Shown here: piece after piece, positions 21,212-32,469 of the stretch
Numbering within the stretch: the stretch's first letter is position 1
Layout: every line of letters starts with the position of its first letter
NCBI GenBank assembly: GCA_030760725.1
Contig: JASWHV010000011.1
Span: forward strand, 80,763,765-80,827,764
Length of the DNA stretch: 64,000 bases
Origin: Neostapfia colusana
Lineage: Eukaryota > Streptophyta > Magnoliopsida > Poales > Poaceae
Direction of reading: 5' to 3'
The notes under the pieces: model-generated
Seen by the model: only the letters and a program-made list of their open reading frames with translations
Told to the model about the DNA's origin: nothing
The model's database searches: none
Position numbers and translations under genes: made by a program

Positions 21212-24200
21212 TGTAACACCCCAAAATTTTGATTCAAAGCCCTAAATCATGTTAAGAGGGGAATTTAAAAATTTTTGGACGTGTTGCATGTTTTGCAAAA
21301 ATTCAAATTCAAACTGAAATTCAAATTAAACTCAAATCAGAAAAGAAATAGAAAAAGAAAAAAAAAAGAGAAAACAGAAAAAAAACCGGCCAGTGGGCTG
21401 AAACCCACCAGCCGGCCCAACCTGCCCCCGCGCCAGCCCGCAGCCACGCGTCCGCGCTCTCTCTCTCAGATAGGCGGGACCCACCTGTCATCCCTAACCC
21501 CCGATCGTCCGAAACTCAGACTGTTCACCCGCGCGCGCGCGATCGCAACCGACCGGATTTCCGGCCGAATTCTGGTTCCGGAGGACTCCCACTCGATCTA
21601 AACAAACCCGCCGCCTTCCCCCGTCTATAAAACCCCCGACCTCGTTCTGTTTTTCCCACGCGATCGCCGATTTTTCCTCCGGTGAGAACCGAGACTTCTC
21701 CGGCGAATTCTGGCTGATCTAAGCTCGGAAATTCCGATCTAACTCGCTGGTCTTGATCCACCGCCTCCGGGGAACCTTGCAGGTGCAGAAAACTCGGTGA
21801 CTTGCGGTGTAAACCCAGCGCCAACGAGCTTCGCCGTGGATTCGCCTCGGACCTCGTCGCCGATCACTTTCCAGGACCTCCGAGCTCAAGAAAACCCCCG
21901 AGGTGAGATCCCCGACCTCCCCTCTACCGATCTATGCCATAAAATCACAGTTCTAGGAAGAATTCTTGAAGATCCGAAAGTCTCCGGCGAGATCGCCGCT
22001 TCCCGCCGCCATGCGCCGCCGGCAGCGCCACCCGCGCTCGATCAGAGCGACATGGCCGCTTGTGCGCCGTTTATTTTAAATCGCACGGTAGGGTTTAAAC
22101 TCCCGCCTACCGATTCGATGTTATAATCTCGGCCGTCGGTTTAAAATCGGACGGTCCACGTCAGCCCCGCGTTATAAAGACTGGAAATCTTACGTGCTAC
22201 CCCCTGGGGTTCTCGGGAAATAAGAGCTAGCCCCGGAAACTTCTGATCTAGCCCTGGAACTCTAGAAAATCATGTAAATTCATTTAAAAATCAGTTTTAG
22301 CCCCTGGACTTAATAAAAATTAGGAAAAACACCTCTGATAAGTGTAGCTAGACCCCTGGAGATTCTAAAAATGATATTATAGACCCTGTAATGGGTGAGT
22401 TTACCTTTTTAGCCCTGTTTAATATTTAAATTAGGAAATTGAATATGTGGCTAGTGTTTAAAATTTAAAAAGTGGGACAAACATATTGTCAAAATTAAAT
22501 TAAAAACTTTCTCAGTATTTAGAAAACTTTGGAGTGACATAAAAATATATTTTGGGCTGAAATGAATCTGTTTAATTTATTATTCACATTTAGGGACACA
22601 TTTTTAAGTAAAGAATAGTTCTGGAAAATAGGGAAAATAATTGTAAAATAGTTTACATCAGAGGAAAAGGTCAAAAATATATTAGCAAATATTTTAGATC
22701 AGAATCTATTCTGTTTAGATGATGTGTCTTGTTATTTTTATAAAGTTCACATTTAGGCATAGGAAATAAATCTGAAAATATAGCAAATAGTAAATGATAA
22801 ATGGAGTTATAAAATACAAAGAATTCAGTTTAGGGTTGGTAGAAATTATGAAGACACATATGGAGAAGAAAAATACTTTTCATACATACTTGGTAGTGAA
22901 AAGGTGTAGTAGTTGAATATAAGGAACTTATTGGAAACTCATATATAAATAGTAGGTAAGTATAAATGGGAACACAAAAGTAGGAATCCTATACACATGA
23001 TTAAAAATGCATGCAAGCCACAAATCAACACACATAGAGTAACCACAACACATATAATGGTGAATGACTTTCATAAATATGAATGTGTGGTTTGTATGAA
23101 GTGGAACTGTGAACTATGTCTTATGGATTGTTGTTTTTCTTTTGCTATGTGTGATGGTATGATGTAGAACCTGCTCAAGAGCAAGTTATTCCTTTCCAAG
23201 ATCAGGACTATCCATTTCAAGAGCAGCAGGAAGGAGGCAAGTGTCCTTGACCACTTTGATCCTATGCTAGGATGTGTAGATAGAATTATTTGCATTGTCA
23301 AGTTAAACATGAAACCCATGCTAGGAAGTTTCCCTAGAATTGCATTACCTTGTTTCCTTGTAGCTTGGGTTGGGATTTATTTTATCATGTCATTTATTAT
23401 TATGCATATGCTTAGCCATGCTTAGAATGGGATGTTTGGGATATGAGATCATCAGTTTATTTTACCATACTCTTGAATGAGATATTGTGAGTTATGTAGA
23501 GGTAGGGATCAAGGCAAGTTGGATGTTTTGGTTGTGTGCTGGGTGCACGAGACTCGGGTTTGTGTTTAGTACTTGCCTGGATCCTAAGGACCGGTTCATG
23601 GAGCATGTAACCTAGCTCTACCGTGCCAACCACATGCTGAGATGGGGCAGCTTGGCCAATTAATTAGGTGTATCCCCGGCGTAGTATGGGTGTGTTGGAT
23701 GGTGCAGGGAGTAGGTGTCAGCAGGACTACCATATGAACCGCAAGGCTCAAGAGGGGGCCACTGCAGCGGGGTTGGAGTCTCTTGTATGCTGTTAGGGGT
23801 GAAACCTCAGTGGGCCCACGCTCGTCGGGAATCCCTTTGTAAAGGCTTCGTAGTGATCTCCTGGCTACACACCTGGGAAGTGTGAATGTGGTTCGTAGCC
23901 ACTGGCATAATGGAGGTTCTTTTAGTCCACCCGGCAACGGAGGATGAATTCACTACATGTGGGTACAGTGGTACAAACTCTGCAGAGTCAAAACTGTCAT
24001 GACAGCCGTGCTCACGGTCAAGAGCGGCTTGGACTTATTCATGATTAGAGGATTGATGGTTTTGGAAGTTGTGATGTTAAGCGGGGAGCTTATGATTGGA
24101 AATGAAGTTATGGTTATTTGATTATGATGATGGGATGGGAGATTGGGACCATTTCACCTATGTAGTAATGTAGGTGCTTAATAAGCTAAGGTGATAGGTA

Positions 24201-24637
24201 TTAAGTGCGTAGTGTTGTAACCATGAGTTCAACCTCTCCTTGATCTAGCCATGCATGATATAATTTTCCCACACTTGCTGAGTACCATTGGTACTCAACC
24301 TTGCATATTTGTTGGTTTATATTGCTGCTCAGATCAAGATAATGAGGTGGTGTATAATGACCAAGACTTTGGACCCGAAGAAGGTTTCTAGGTTCATGGA
24401 GACCCCGGGCAACGCCTGCAATGGAGCCCACAAGAATAATATTCCGCTGCTAGTTTATTTATTTGTGATGAACTATTTATCATCCATCGAGACATATGCT
24501 TTGTAAGACTTATTTATATTCGACACCTGGCTTGTAATAAATGATGCTTCACTATTTGTCATCACATGTATGAGAAAATGATCCTGGCATACATGTGATC
24601 TTTACTCGGTTGTTCTTCGGAGAAACCGGGTATGACA
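21212..24637 (+). repeat. 3' LTR of element 1
   Basis: 3426 bp, TGTAACACCCC to GGGTATGACA (one substitution in the usual GGGTGTGACA). TATA 21626-21632, donor-like GTGAGAT at 21903, hairpin 24279-24297, AATAAA 24536-24541. Directly followed by GTTTT and the zinc knuckle of element 0, so the expected TSD would be GTTTT. Confidence 0.95.
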
Positions 24638-27600
24638 GTTTTAGCTATGGTGAAGTGGGGCACTATGCCCATAAGTGCCCAAAGAAGAAGCCCACGCAGC
24701 CACAACAGCAGAATGTGATGAGAGGACGGGTGAACCATGTCACTATGGAGGAAGCACAAGAGGCACCCGACGTGGTAGTTGGTAAGTTTCCTGCCAATTT
24801 ACACATTGCAACCCTGCTGTTTGATTCTGGTGCTACCCACTCGTTCATTGCAAAAGGGTTTGTTAAGAAGCATGATCTAGCAACAACACAAATGAATTAT
24901 ATGCTAGCAGTAAACTCTCCAGGTGGAGAAATAAGGACAAGACAAGTGTGTCCCAAGGTGAATCTAGACATTACTGGGGTGGTATTTACTGCTAACCTCC
25001 TAGTGATAGATTCACAAGGGATAGATATTATCTTGGGTATGGATTGGCTGACAAAACATAAGGGAATCATCCATTGTTCGACCAGAACGGTGGAACTAAC
25101 TCACCCTAGCGGCACAAGAGTAAAGTTTATAACAATACAAGAGCCTAGGAGGGACATTAAATTAAATCAAGTTGAGGTGAAAGTGGAGGAGATCAGGATT
25201 ATCTGGGAATATCTAGATGTTTTTCCGGAAGAATTGCCAGGTATGCCTCCCGATCGTGAAGTGGAATTTGCAATTGAGCTAGTGCCTGGAACAGCCCCGA
25301 TATACAAGAGACCTTATCGGATGGACTCCAAGCAGCTGGAAGAACTCAAAGATCATTTGAGAGAACTGACGGAAAAGGGGTATATTCGCCCTAGTTCCTC
25401 ACCTTGGGGAGCTCCGGTGATATTTGTGCCTAAGAAGGATGGAACCCAAAGGTTATGCGTGGATTACCGTGCTTTGAATGAGGTAACCATCAAGAACAAG
25501 TACCCATTACCTCGCATTGAAGACTTGTTTGATCAGTTGAGGGGAGCTTATGTGTTCTCAAAAATTGTTCTCAGGTCGGGATACCACCAACTCAAGATAA
25601 GGCAATCTGATATTCCCAAGACAGCTTTCGTATCTCGGTACGGACTGTATGAATACACCGTCATGCCTTTCGGGCTAACTAATGCCCCGGCATACTTCAT
25701 GTATCTCATGAACAAGGTATTCATGGAATATCTGGACAAATTTGTGGTGGTTTTCATAGATGACATTCTCGTCTTCTCCAAAGATGAAGAAGAACATGAG
25801 AAACATCTAAGATTGGTGTTGCAGAGGCTAAGAGAACACCAACTATATGCCAAGTTGAGCAAGTGTGAGTTTTGGCTGAAGAAAGTTCCCTTCTTAGGAC
25901 ATATAATCTCGGAGGGAGGAATCTCCGTGGATCCTGCCAAAATCGAAGATATACAGAAGTGGAAGACCCCTGAAAATGTCGGGGAAGTTCGAAGCTTCTT
26001 GGGATTGGCTGGATACTATCGACGGTTTATTGAAGGATTCTCCAAGATCTCGAGACCTCTCACTAAACTGTTGGAGAAGGGAATCACATTCACATGGACG
26101 CCGCAGTGTGAGAAGAGTTTTCAGGAGTTAAAGGAAAGATTGACAACAGCCCCAGTGCTGGTTATGCCAGATATGCAAAAGAGCTTTACGGTGTACTGCG
26201 ATGCCCCTGGAAACGGGTTGGGATGTGTTCTCATGCAAGAAGGGCACGTCGTGGCTTATGCATCCCGACAGCTCCGGAAGCACGAGAAGAACTATCCTAC
26301 ACATGACCTAGAACTAGCCACAGTGGTACACGCGTTGAAAATTTGGCGGCACTATTTGATAGGGAAGAGGACCGAGATATATACGGATCATAAGAGTTTG
26401 AAGTACATTTTCACACATCCAGACCTCAACCTCAGACAAAGGAGATGGTTAGAGCTAATCAATGACTTTGATGTGGGCATCAACTATCATCCAGGGAAAG
26501 CAAACGTCGTGGCCGATGCTTTGAGTCGGAAAGTGCAGGTCAATAAGTTGAGCTTGAAGGACATGCCTGCAGAATTGAAGGACGAGGTTATGAGGCTCAA
26601 TCTATGCCTAGTAAATAGTGGTGAAGCCATCGCCATGGAAGTGGACTCCACACTAGAGCGAGACATACGCGAGGGTCAAAAGAATGATGAGAAGATACAA
26701 AAGATCGGACAACTCATCAAGGAAAATAAAGCTCCGGGTTTTAGAGAGGATGAACAAGGAACGGTGTGGCACGGAAAAAGAATCTGTGTGCCTGAAGTAA
26801 AGGAGATCCGTGAATTGATTTTGAAGGAGGCTCACGATTCCGACTATTCTATTCATCCTGGGAGTACGAAGATGTACCAGGACCTCAAGAGCAGTATTGG
26901 TGGTATGGCATGAAGCGAGATGTCGCGGAACATGTTGCCCTGTGTGACACATGTCAGTTGTTGAAAGCAGAACATCAACGACCCGCAGGATTATTGCAAC
27001 CACTCAAAGTGCCTGAATGGAAATGGGAAGAAATCAGCATGGATTTCATCGTGGGATTGCCTAGGACCCAATCAGGATACGATTCGATATGGGTCATCAT
27101 TGATAGGCTAACCAAGGTAGCTCACTTCATCCCCGTGAAGGAAAGCTACAGCGGATCCAAATTGGCAGAGTTGTACATGTCAAGGATCGTGTGTTACCAT
27201 GGAGTGCCAAAGAAGATTGTGTCGGATCGAGGGACACAGTTCACCTCAAGGTTCTGGCAGAAGTTGCACGAAACCATGGGAACCCATCTGAACTTTAGTT
27301 CTGCCTATCATCCCCAAACTGACGGGCAGACGGAAAGAACCAATCAGATCCTTGAAGATATGCTAAGGGTAGGTGCACTCAAAAACAATAGGAGTTGGGA
27401 CAAGAACTTACCGTATGCGGAGTTTTCCTATAACAACAGCTATCAAGCTAGTATGAAGATGTTACCGTTTGAAGCTTTGTACGGGAGGAAGTGCAGAACT
27501 CCCCTATTTTGGAACCAAACGGGGGAAAGTAAAGTGTTTGGTCCAGAAGTACTACAAGAAGCCGAGGAGAAGGTGAGGGAAATTCGCAACAATTTGAGGA

Positions 27601-28079
27601 TAACACAGACACGCCAAAAGAGCTATGCCGATGTACGAAGAAGAGAGCTCGTTTTCAACGTAGGAGACTATGTCTATCTCAAGGTGTCCCCTATCAGAGG
27701 ACTTCGTCGGTTCAAGGTGAAAGGGAAGTTGTCACCTCGATACATCGGACCCTTTCAAGTTTTGGAAAGGAAAGGCGAAGTGGCGTATCAACTAGAGTTA
27801 CCGGCTCATCTATCGGATGTGCACGATGTATTCCATGTGTCACAACTCAAGAAATGCCTGAGGATGCCTGAAGAGGTGTTACCCATGAATGAAGTGGATG
27901 TAGCTGAGGATTTGTCTTATGCCGAGCAACCATACAAGATTTTGGAGACAATGGAACGCCTCACCAGAAATAAAAGGATCCGGATGTGCAAGGTGCAGTG
28001 GAAGCATCACTCAGAAGAGGAAGCCACCTGGGAGCGGGAAGATGAGCTCAAGGCACAATTTCCGGAATTGTTTTCTTAG
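24638..28079 (+). pseudogene. gag-pol: gag (partial)-pol of element 0, one 1-bp frameshift
   Basis: Starts inside the zinc knuckle (the first Cys codons lie beyond element 1) and reads GEVGHYAHKC, protease DSGATHSF, RT with FIDDILVFSK, RNase H (YCDAPG, TDHKSLKYIF) and the start of integrase to 26913. One G is missing near 26894 relative to elements 1 and 2 (GAGCAG-TATTGG), shifting the frame in the HHCC finger. The rest of integrase and the chromodomain-like tail follow at 26910-28079. An Asp before LRSGYHQ in RT motif A is replaced by Val (KIVLRSG). These are the only clear lesions, so this is the best preserved pol in the window. Confidence 0.93.
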
Positions 28080-28086
28080 AAACACC

Positions 28087-28118
28087 AATCTCGAGGACGA
28101 GATTTCTTTTAAGGGGGG
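28087..28118 (+). promoter_or_regulatory. Hairpin and polypurine tract of element 0
   Basis: AATCTCGAGGACGAGATT at 28087-28104, then AAGGGGGG at 28111-28118, just before the 3' LTR. Confidence 0.88.
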
Positions 28119-28124
28119 TAGAGC

Positions 28125-31100
28125 TGTAACACCCCAAAATTTTGATTCAAAACCCTAAATCATGTTAAGAGGGGAATTTAAAATTTTTTGGACGTGTTGC
28201 ATGTTTTGCAAAAATTCAAATTCAAACTGGAATTCAAATTAAACTCAAATCAGAAAAGAAATAGAAAAAGAAAAAGAGAAAACAGAAAAAAAAAACCGGC
28301 CAGTGGGCCGAAACCCACCAGCCGGCCCACCCAGCCCCCGCGCCAGCCCGCAGCCGCGCGCGCTGCTTCCTCACACTGATAGGCGGGGCCCACCCGATCG
28401 TCGTCTACCTCGCGACAGCGCCGGACTCCCTCGCACCCGAATCAAAACCGATCGGGATTCGGCGTATCCCCGCTGAATTCTGTTCGTAGGCGACGCGGAC
28501 ATGATCTAAACCACCCCGCCGCCCTCCCCCGTCTGTAAAAACCCCGGCCTCATTCTGTTTTTCCCACGCGATCGGCTGTTTTTACTCCGGTGAGAACCGA
28601 GACTTCTCCGGCGAATTCTGGCTGATCTAAGCTCGGAATTTCCGATCTAACTCGCTGGTCTTGATCCACCGGCTCCGGGGAACCTTGCAGGTGCAGAAAA
28701 CTCGGTGACTTGCGGTGTAAACACAGCGCCGACGAGCTTCGCCGTGGTTTCGCCTCGGACCTCGTCGCCGATCACCTTCCAGGACCTCCGAGCTCAAGAA
28801 AACCCCCGAGGTGAGATCCCCGACCTCCCCTCTACCGATCTATGCCATAAAATCACAGTTCTAGGAAGAATTCCCGAAGATCTGAAAGTTTCCGGCGAGA
28901 TCGCCGCTTCCCGCCGCCGTGCGCCGCCGGCAGCGCCGCCCGCGCTCGATCAGAGCGACGTGGCCTCTTGTGCGCCGTTTATTTTAAATCGCACGGTAGG
29001 GTTTAAATCCCCTAGTACCGGTTCGATGTTATAATCTCGGCCGTCAGTTTAAAATCGGACGGTCCACGTCAGCCCCGCGTTTTAAAGACTGGAAATCTTA
29101 CGTGCTACCCCCTGGGGTTCTCGGGAAATAAGAGCTTGCCCCGGAAACTTCTGATCTAGCCCCTGGAACTCCAGAAAATCATGTAAATTCATTTAAAAAT
29201 CAGTTTTAGCCCCTGGACTTAATAAAAATTAGGAAAAACACCTCTGATAAGTGTAGCTAGACCCCTAGAAATTCTGAAAATAATATTATAGACCCTGTAA
29301 TGGGGTGAGTTTACCTTTTTAGCCCTATTTAGTATTTAAATTAGGAAATTGAATATGTGGCTAGTGTTTAAAAATTAAAAAATGGGACAAACATATTGTC
29401 ATAATTAAATTAAAAACTTTCTCAGTATTTAGAAAACTTTGGAGTGAGATAAAAACATATTTTGGGCTGAATTGAATCTGTCTAATTTATTATTCACATT
29501 TAGGGACACATTTTTAAGTAATGAATAGTTTTAGAAAATAGGGAAAATAATTGTGAAATAGTTTACATCAGAGGCAAAGGTCAAAATATGTTATTAAATT
29601 ATTTAGGACCAGAACCTATTCTGTTTAGATGATGTGTATTACTAATTTCATAATAAAGAACACATTTATGTATAGGAAAATAAATCTGAAAATATAGCAA
29701 CTAGTAAATGATAAATGGAGTTTCTAAAATCCAAAGAATTCAGTTTAAGGTTGGTAGAAATTCTAAAGGCACATATGGAGAAGAAAAATACTTTTCATAC
29801 ATACTTGGTAGTGAAAAGGTGTAGTAGTTGAATATAAGGAATTTATTTAAATTGGAAACTCATATATAAATAGTAGGTAAGTATAAATGGGAACACAAAA
29901 GTAGGAATCATATACACATGATTAAAAGTGCATGCAAGCCACAACTCAACACACATAAAGTAACCACAACACATATAATGGTGAAGGACTTTCATAAATG
30001 TGAATGTGTGGTTTGTATGAAGTAGAAGTGTGAACTATGTCTTATGATTGTTGTTTTTCTTTTGCTATGTGTGATGGTATGATGTAGAACCTGCTCAAGA
30101 GCAAGTTATTCCTTTCCAAGACCAGCACTACCCATTTCAAGAGCAGCAAGAAGGAGGCAAGTGTCCTTGACCACTTTGATCCTATGCTAGGATGTGTAGC
30201 TAGAATTATTTGCATTGTCAATTGAAATATGAAGCCCATGCTAGGAAGTTTCCCTAGAATTGCATTACCTTGTTTCCTTGTAGCTTGGGTTGGGATTTAT
30301 TTTATCATGTCATTTATTATTATGCATATGCTTAGCCATGCTTAGAATGGGATATTTGGGATATGAGATCATCAGTTTATTTTACCATACCCTTGAATGA
30401 GATATTGTGAGTTATGTAGAGGTAGGGATCAAGGCAAGTTGGATGTTTTGGTTGTGTGCTGGGTGCACGAGACTCGGGTTTGTGTTTAGTACTTGCCTGG
30501 ATCCTAAGGACCGGTTCATGGAGCATGTAACCTGGCTTTACAGTGCCAACCACATGCTGAGATGGGGCAGCTTGGCCAATTAATTAGGTGTATCCCCGGC
30601 GTAGTATGGGTGTGTTGGATGGTGCGAGGAGTAGGTGTCAGCTGGACTACCATATGAACCGCAAGGCTCAAGAGGGGGCCACTGCAGCGGGGTTGGAGCC
30701 TCTTGTATGCTGTTAGGGGTGAAACCTCAGTGGGCCCACGCTCATCGGGAATCCCTTTGTAAAGGCTTCGTAGTGATCTCCCGGCTGCACACCTGGGAAG
30801 TGTGAATGTGGATCGTAGCCACTGGCATAATGGAGGTTCTTTTAGTCCACCCGGCAACGGGGGATGAAATCACTACATGTGGGTACAGTGGTACAAACTC
30901 TGCAGAGTCAAAACTGTCATGACAGCCGTGCTCACGGTCAAGAGCGGCTTGGACTTATTCATGATTAGAGGATTGATGGTTTTGGAAGTTGTGGATGTTA
31001 AGCGGGGAGCTTAACATTGAAAACGAAGTTATGGTTATTTGGTTATGATGATGGGATGGGAGATTGGGACCATTTCACTTGTGTAGTAATGTAAGTGCTT

Positions 31101-31544
31101 AATAAGCTAAGGTGATAGGGATTATTTGTGTACTGCTTTAACCATGAGTTCAACCTCTCCTTGTTCTAGCCATGCATGATATAATTTTCCAACACTTGCT
31201 GAGTACCATTGGTACTCAACCTTGCATATTTTGTGGTTTATATTGCTGCTCAGGTCAAGATAATGAGGTGGACTTTGGTCCCGAAGAAGGTTTCTAGGTT
31301 CATGGAGACCCCCGGGCAACGCCTGTGACGGAGCCCTCAAGAATAATATTCCGCTGCTAGTTTATTTACTTGTGATGAACTTATTATTGTCCATCGAGAC
31401 ATTTGCGATGTAAGACTTATTTATATTCGACACCTGGCTTGTAATAAATGATGCTTCACTATTTGTCATCACATGTATGAGAAAATGATCCTGGCATACA
31501 TATGATATTCACTTGGTTGTTCTTCGGAAAAACCGGGTGTGACA
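28125..31544 (+). repeat. 3' LTR of element 0
   Basis: 3420 bp, TGTAACACCCC to GGGTGTGACA. The TATA box is changed to TGTAAAAA at 28534. Donor-like site at 28811, hairpin 31200-31218, AATAAA 31443-31448. Lacks the ~10-bp GTATAATGACC stretch that the other copies have near 31268. Confidence 0.95.
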
Positions 31545-31757
31545 GTATATGATTTCTACTTTTGTATTCACATTTATGTTTGCATACTATATATGTGAGT
31601 TTCCAATTTAAATAAATTCCTTATATTCAATTACTACACCTTTTAGCTACCAAGTATGCATGAAAGGTATTTTCCTACTCCATATGTGTCTCCATATTCA
31701 CTTGGTTGTTCTTCGGAAAAACCGGGTGTGACAGTATATGATTTACTACTTTTGTAT
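31505..31757 (+). repeat. Duplicated LTR/flank junction (filler DNA)
   Basis: The ~63-bp stretch spanning the end of the element 0 LTR and its flank (31505-31567) recurs at 31694-31757 with one inserted base. The unit is 189 bp: LTR end, GTATATGATTT, and a reverse-complemented LTR piece. The second copy is truncated where it joins the LTR at 31758. It looks like a templated repair scar beside a deletion. Confidence 0.85.
31545..31693 (-). repeat. Fragment of element 4 3' LTR, middle part
   Basis: Reverse complement of family-A LTR positions about 1640-1790 (compare 29767-29915). It is the target region of element 0; GTATA at 31545-31549 is the expected right TSD copy. Confidence 0.8.
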
Positions 31758-32423
31758 CTCACCTCGGGGGTTTTCTTGAGCTCGGAGGTCCTGGAAAGTG
31801 ATCGGCGACAAGGTCCGAGGTGAATTCACGGCGAGGCTCATCGGCGCTGTGTTTGAACCGCAAACCACCGAGTTTTCTGCACCTGCGTGGTTCCCCGGAG
31901 GCGGTGGATCAAGACCAGCGAGTTAGATCAGAATTCCCGAGCGAAGATCGAGCATAATTCGCCGGAGAAGCTCGGGTTCTCACCGGAGAGAAAATCGGCG
32001 GATCGTGGGAAAAAAGGGACGATGCCGGGGTTTTTATAGACGGGGGAGGGCGGCGGGTTGGTTTAGATCGAGCTGGAGTCTTATGGGACCGTGAGTTGGC
32101 TGGGAACGCGCGGTTTTCCGGTCGGTTACGATCGCGCGCGCGCGGGGGAACAGTCCGGGTTTCGGACGATCGGGGGTTAGGGATGACAGGTGGGTCCCGC
32201 CTGTCTACGAGAGGGGGCGCGGGCGCGCGACAGCGGGCTGGCGCGGGGGTCCGGTTGGTGGGTTTCGGCCCACTGGCCGGAAAGATTTGTTTTTTTTTCT
32301 TTTTCTTTTTCATTTCTATTTTGAGTTTATTTGATTTCCAGTTTGAATTTGAATTTTTGCAACACATGCAACACGTCCAAAATTTTTTAAATTCCCCTCT
32401 TGATAGGATTTTGGGGTGTTACA
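31758..32423 (-). repeat. Element 4 3' LTR, first ~690 bp
   Basis: Reverse complement of family-A LTR positions 1 to about 690, ending in GGTGTTACA (LTR start on the minus strand at 32423). TATA on minus at 32031-32038. The LTR section between ~690 and ~1640 is missing, replaced by the duplicated junction. Confidence 0.88.
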
Positions 32424-32429
32424 GCTCTA

Positions 32430-32462
32430 CCCTCCCTTAAAAGAAATCTCGTCCTCGAGATT
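32430..32462 (-). promoter_or_regulatory. PPT and hairpin of element 4
   Basis: On the minus strand, hairpin AATCTCGAGGACGAGATT (32462-32445), then AAGGGAGGG as polypurine tract before the LTR at 32423. Confidence 0.8.
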
Positions 32463-32469
32463 GGTGTTT

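Larger units (their letters stand above)
1..24637 (+). mobile_element. Element 1: family-A Ty3/gypsy chromovirus, interrupted by element 2
   Basis: Order on the plus strand: 5' LTR (its first ~322 bp lie left of the window), PBS, ORF0, gag-pol split by element 2, PPT, 3' LTR. The two gag halves join in frame across the CATAG duplication, which proves they were one gene. Element 1 interrupts another family-A element: directly after its 3' LTR the sequence resumes inside a gag zinc knuckle (24638). Its own left flank is outside the window. Gag-pol has five in-frame stops, so it is defective. Assignment to Tekay/Del chromoviruses rests on the long LTRs, the single gag-pol frame and the chromodomain-like tail. 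Confidence 0.93.
24638..31544 (+). mobile_element. Element 0 (family A), 3' part visible
   Basis: Contains gag zinc knuckle onward, PPT and 3' LTR. Its gag is interrupted by element 1. It is inserted in a minus-strand LTR of element 4: the bases after 31544 (GTATATGATTT...) continue as reverse-complemented LTR. Its 5' part is left of the window or lost by recombination, as suggested by the mosaic LTR 1-3099. Confidence 0.9.

Noticed and set aside
31758..31775. Idea that the element 4 LTR break at GTGAG marks reverse-transcribed spliced RNA
   Set aside because: The GTGAG of the donor-like site is still present past the exon edge, so the junction is not at the splice position; a repair scar explains it better.
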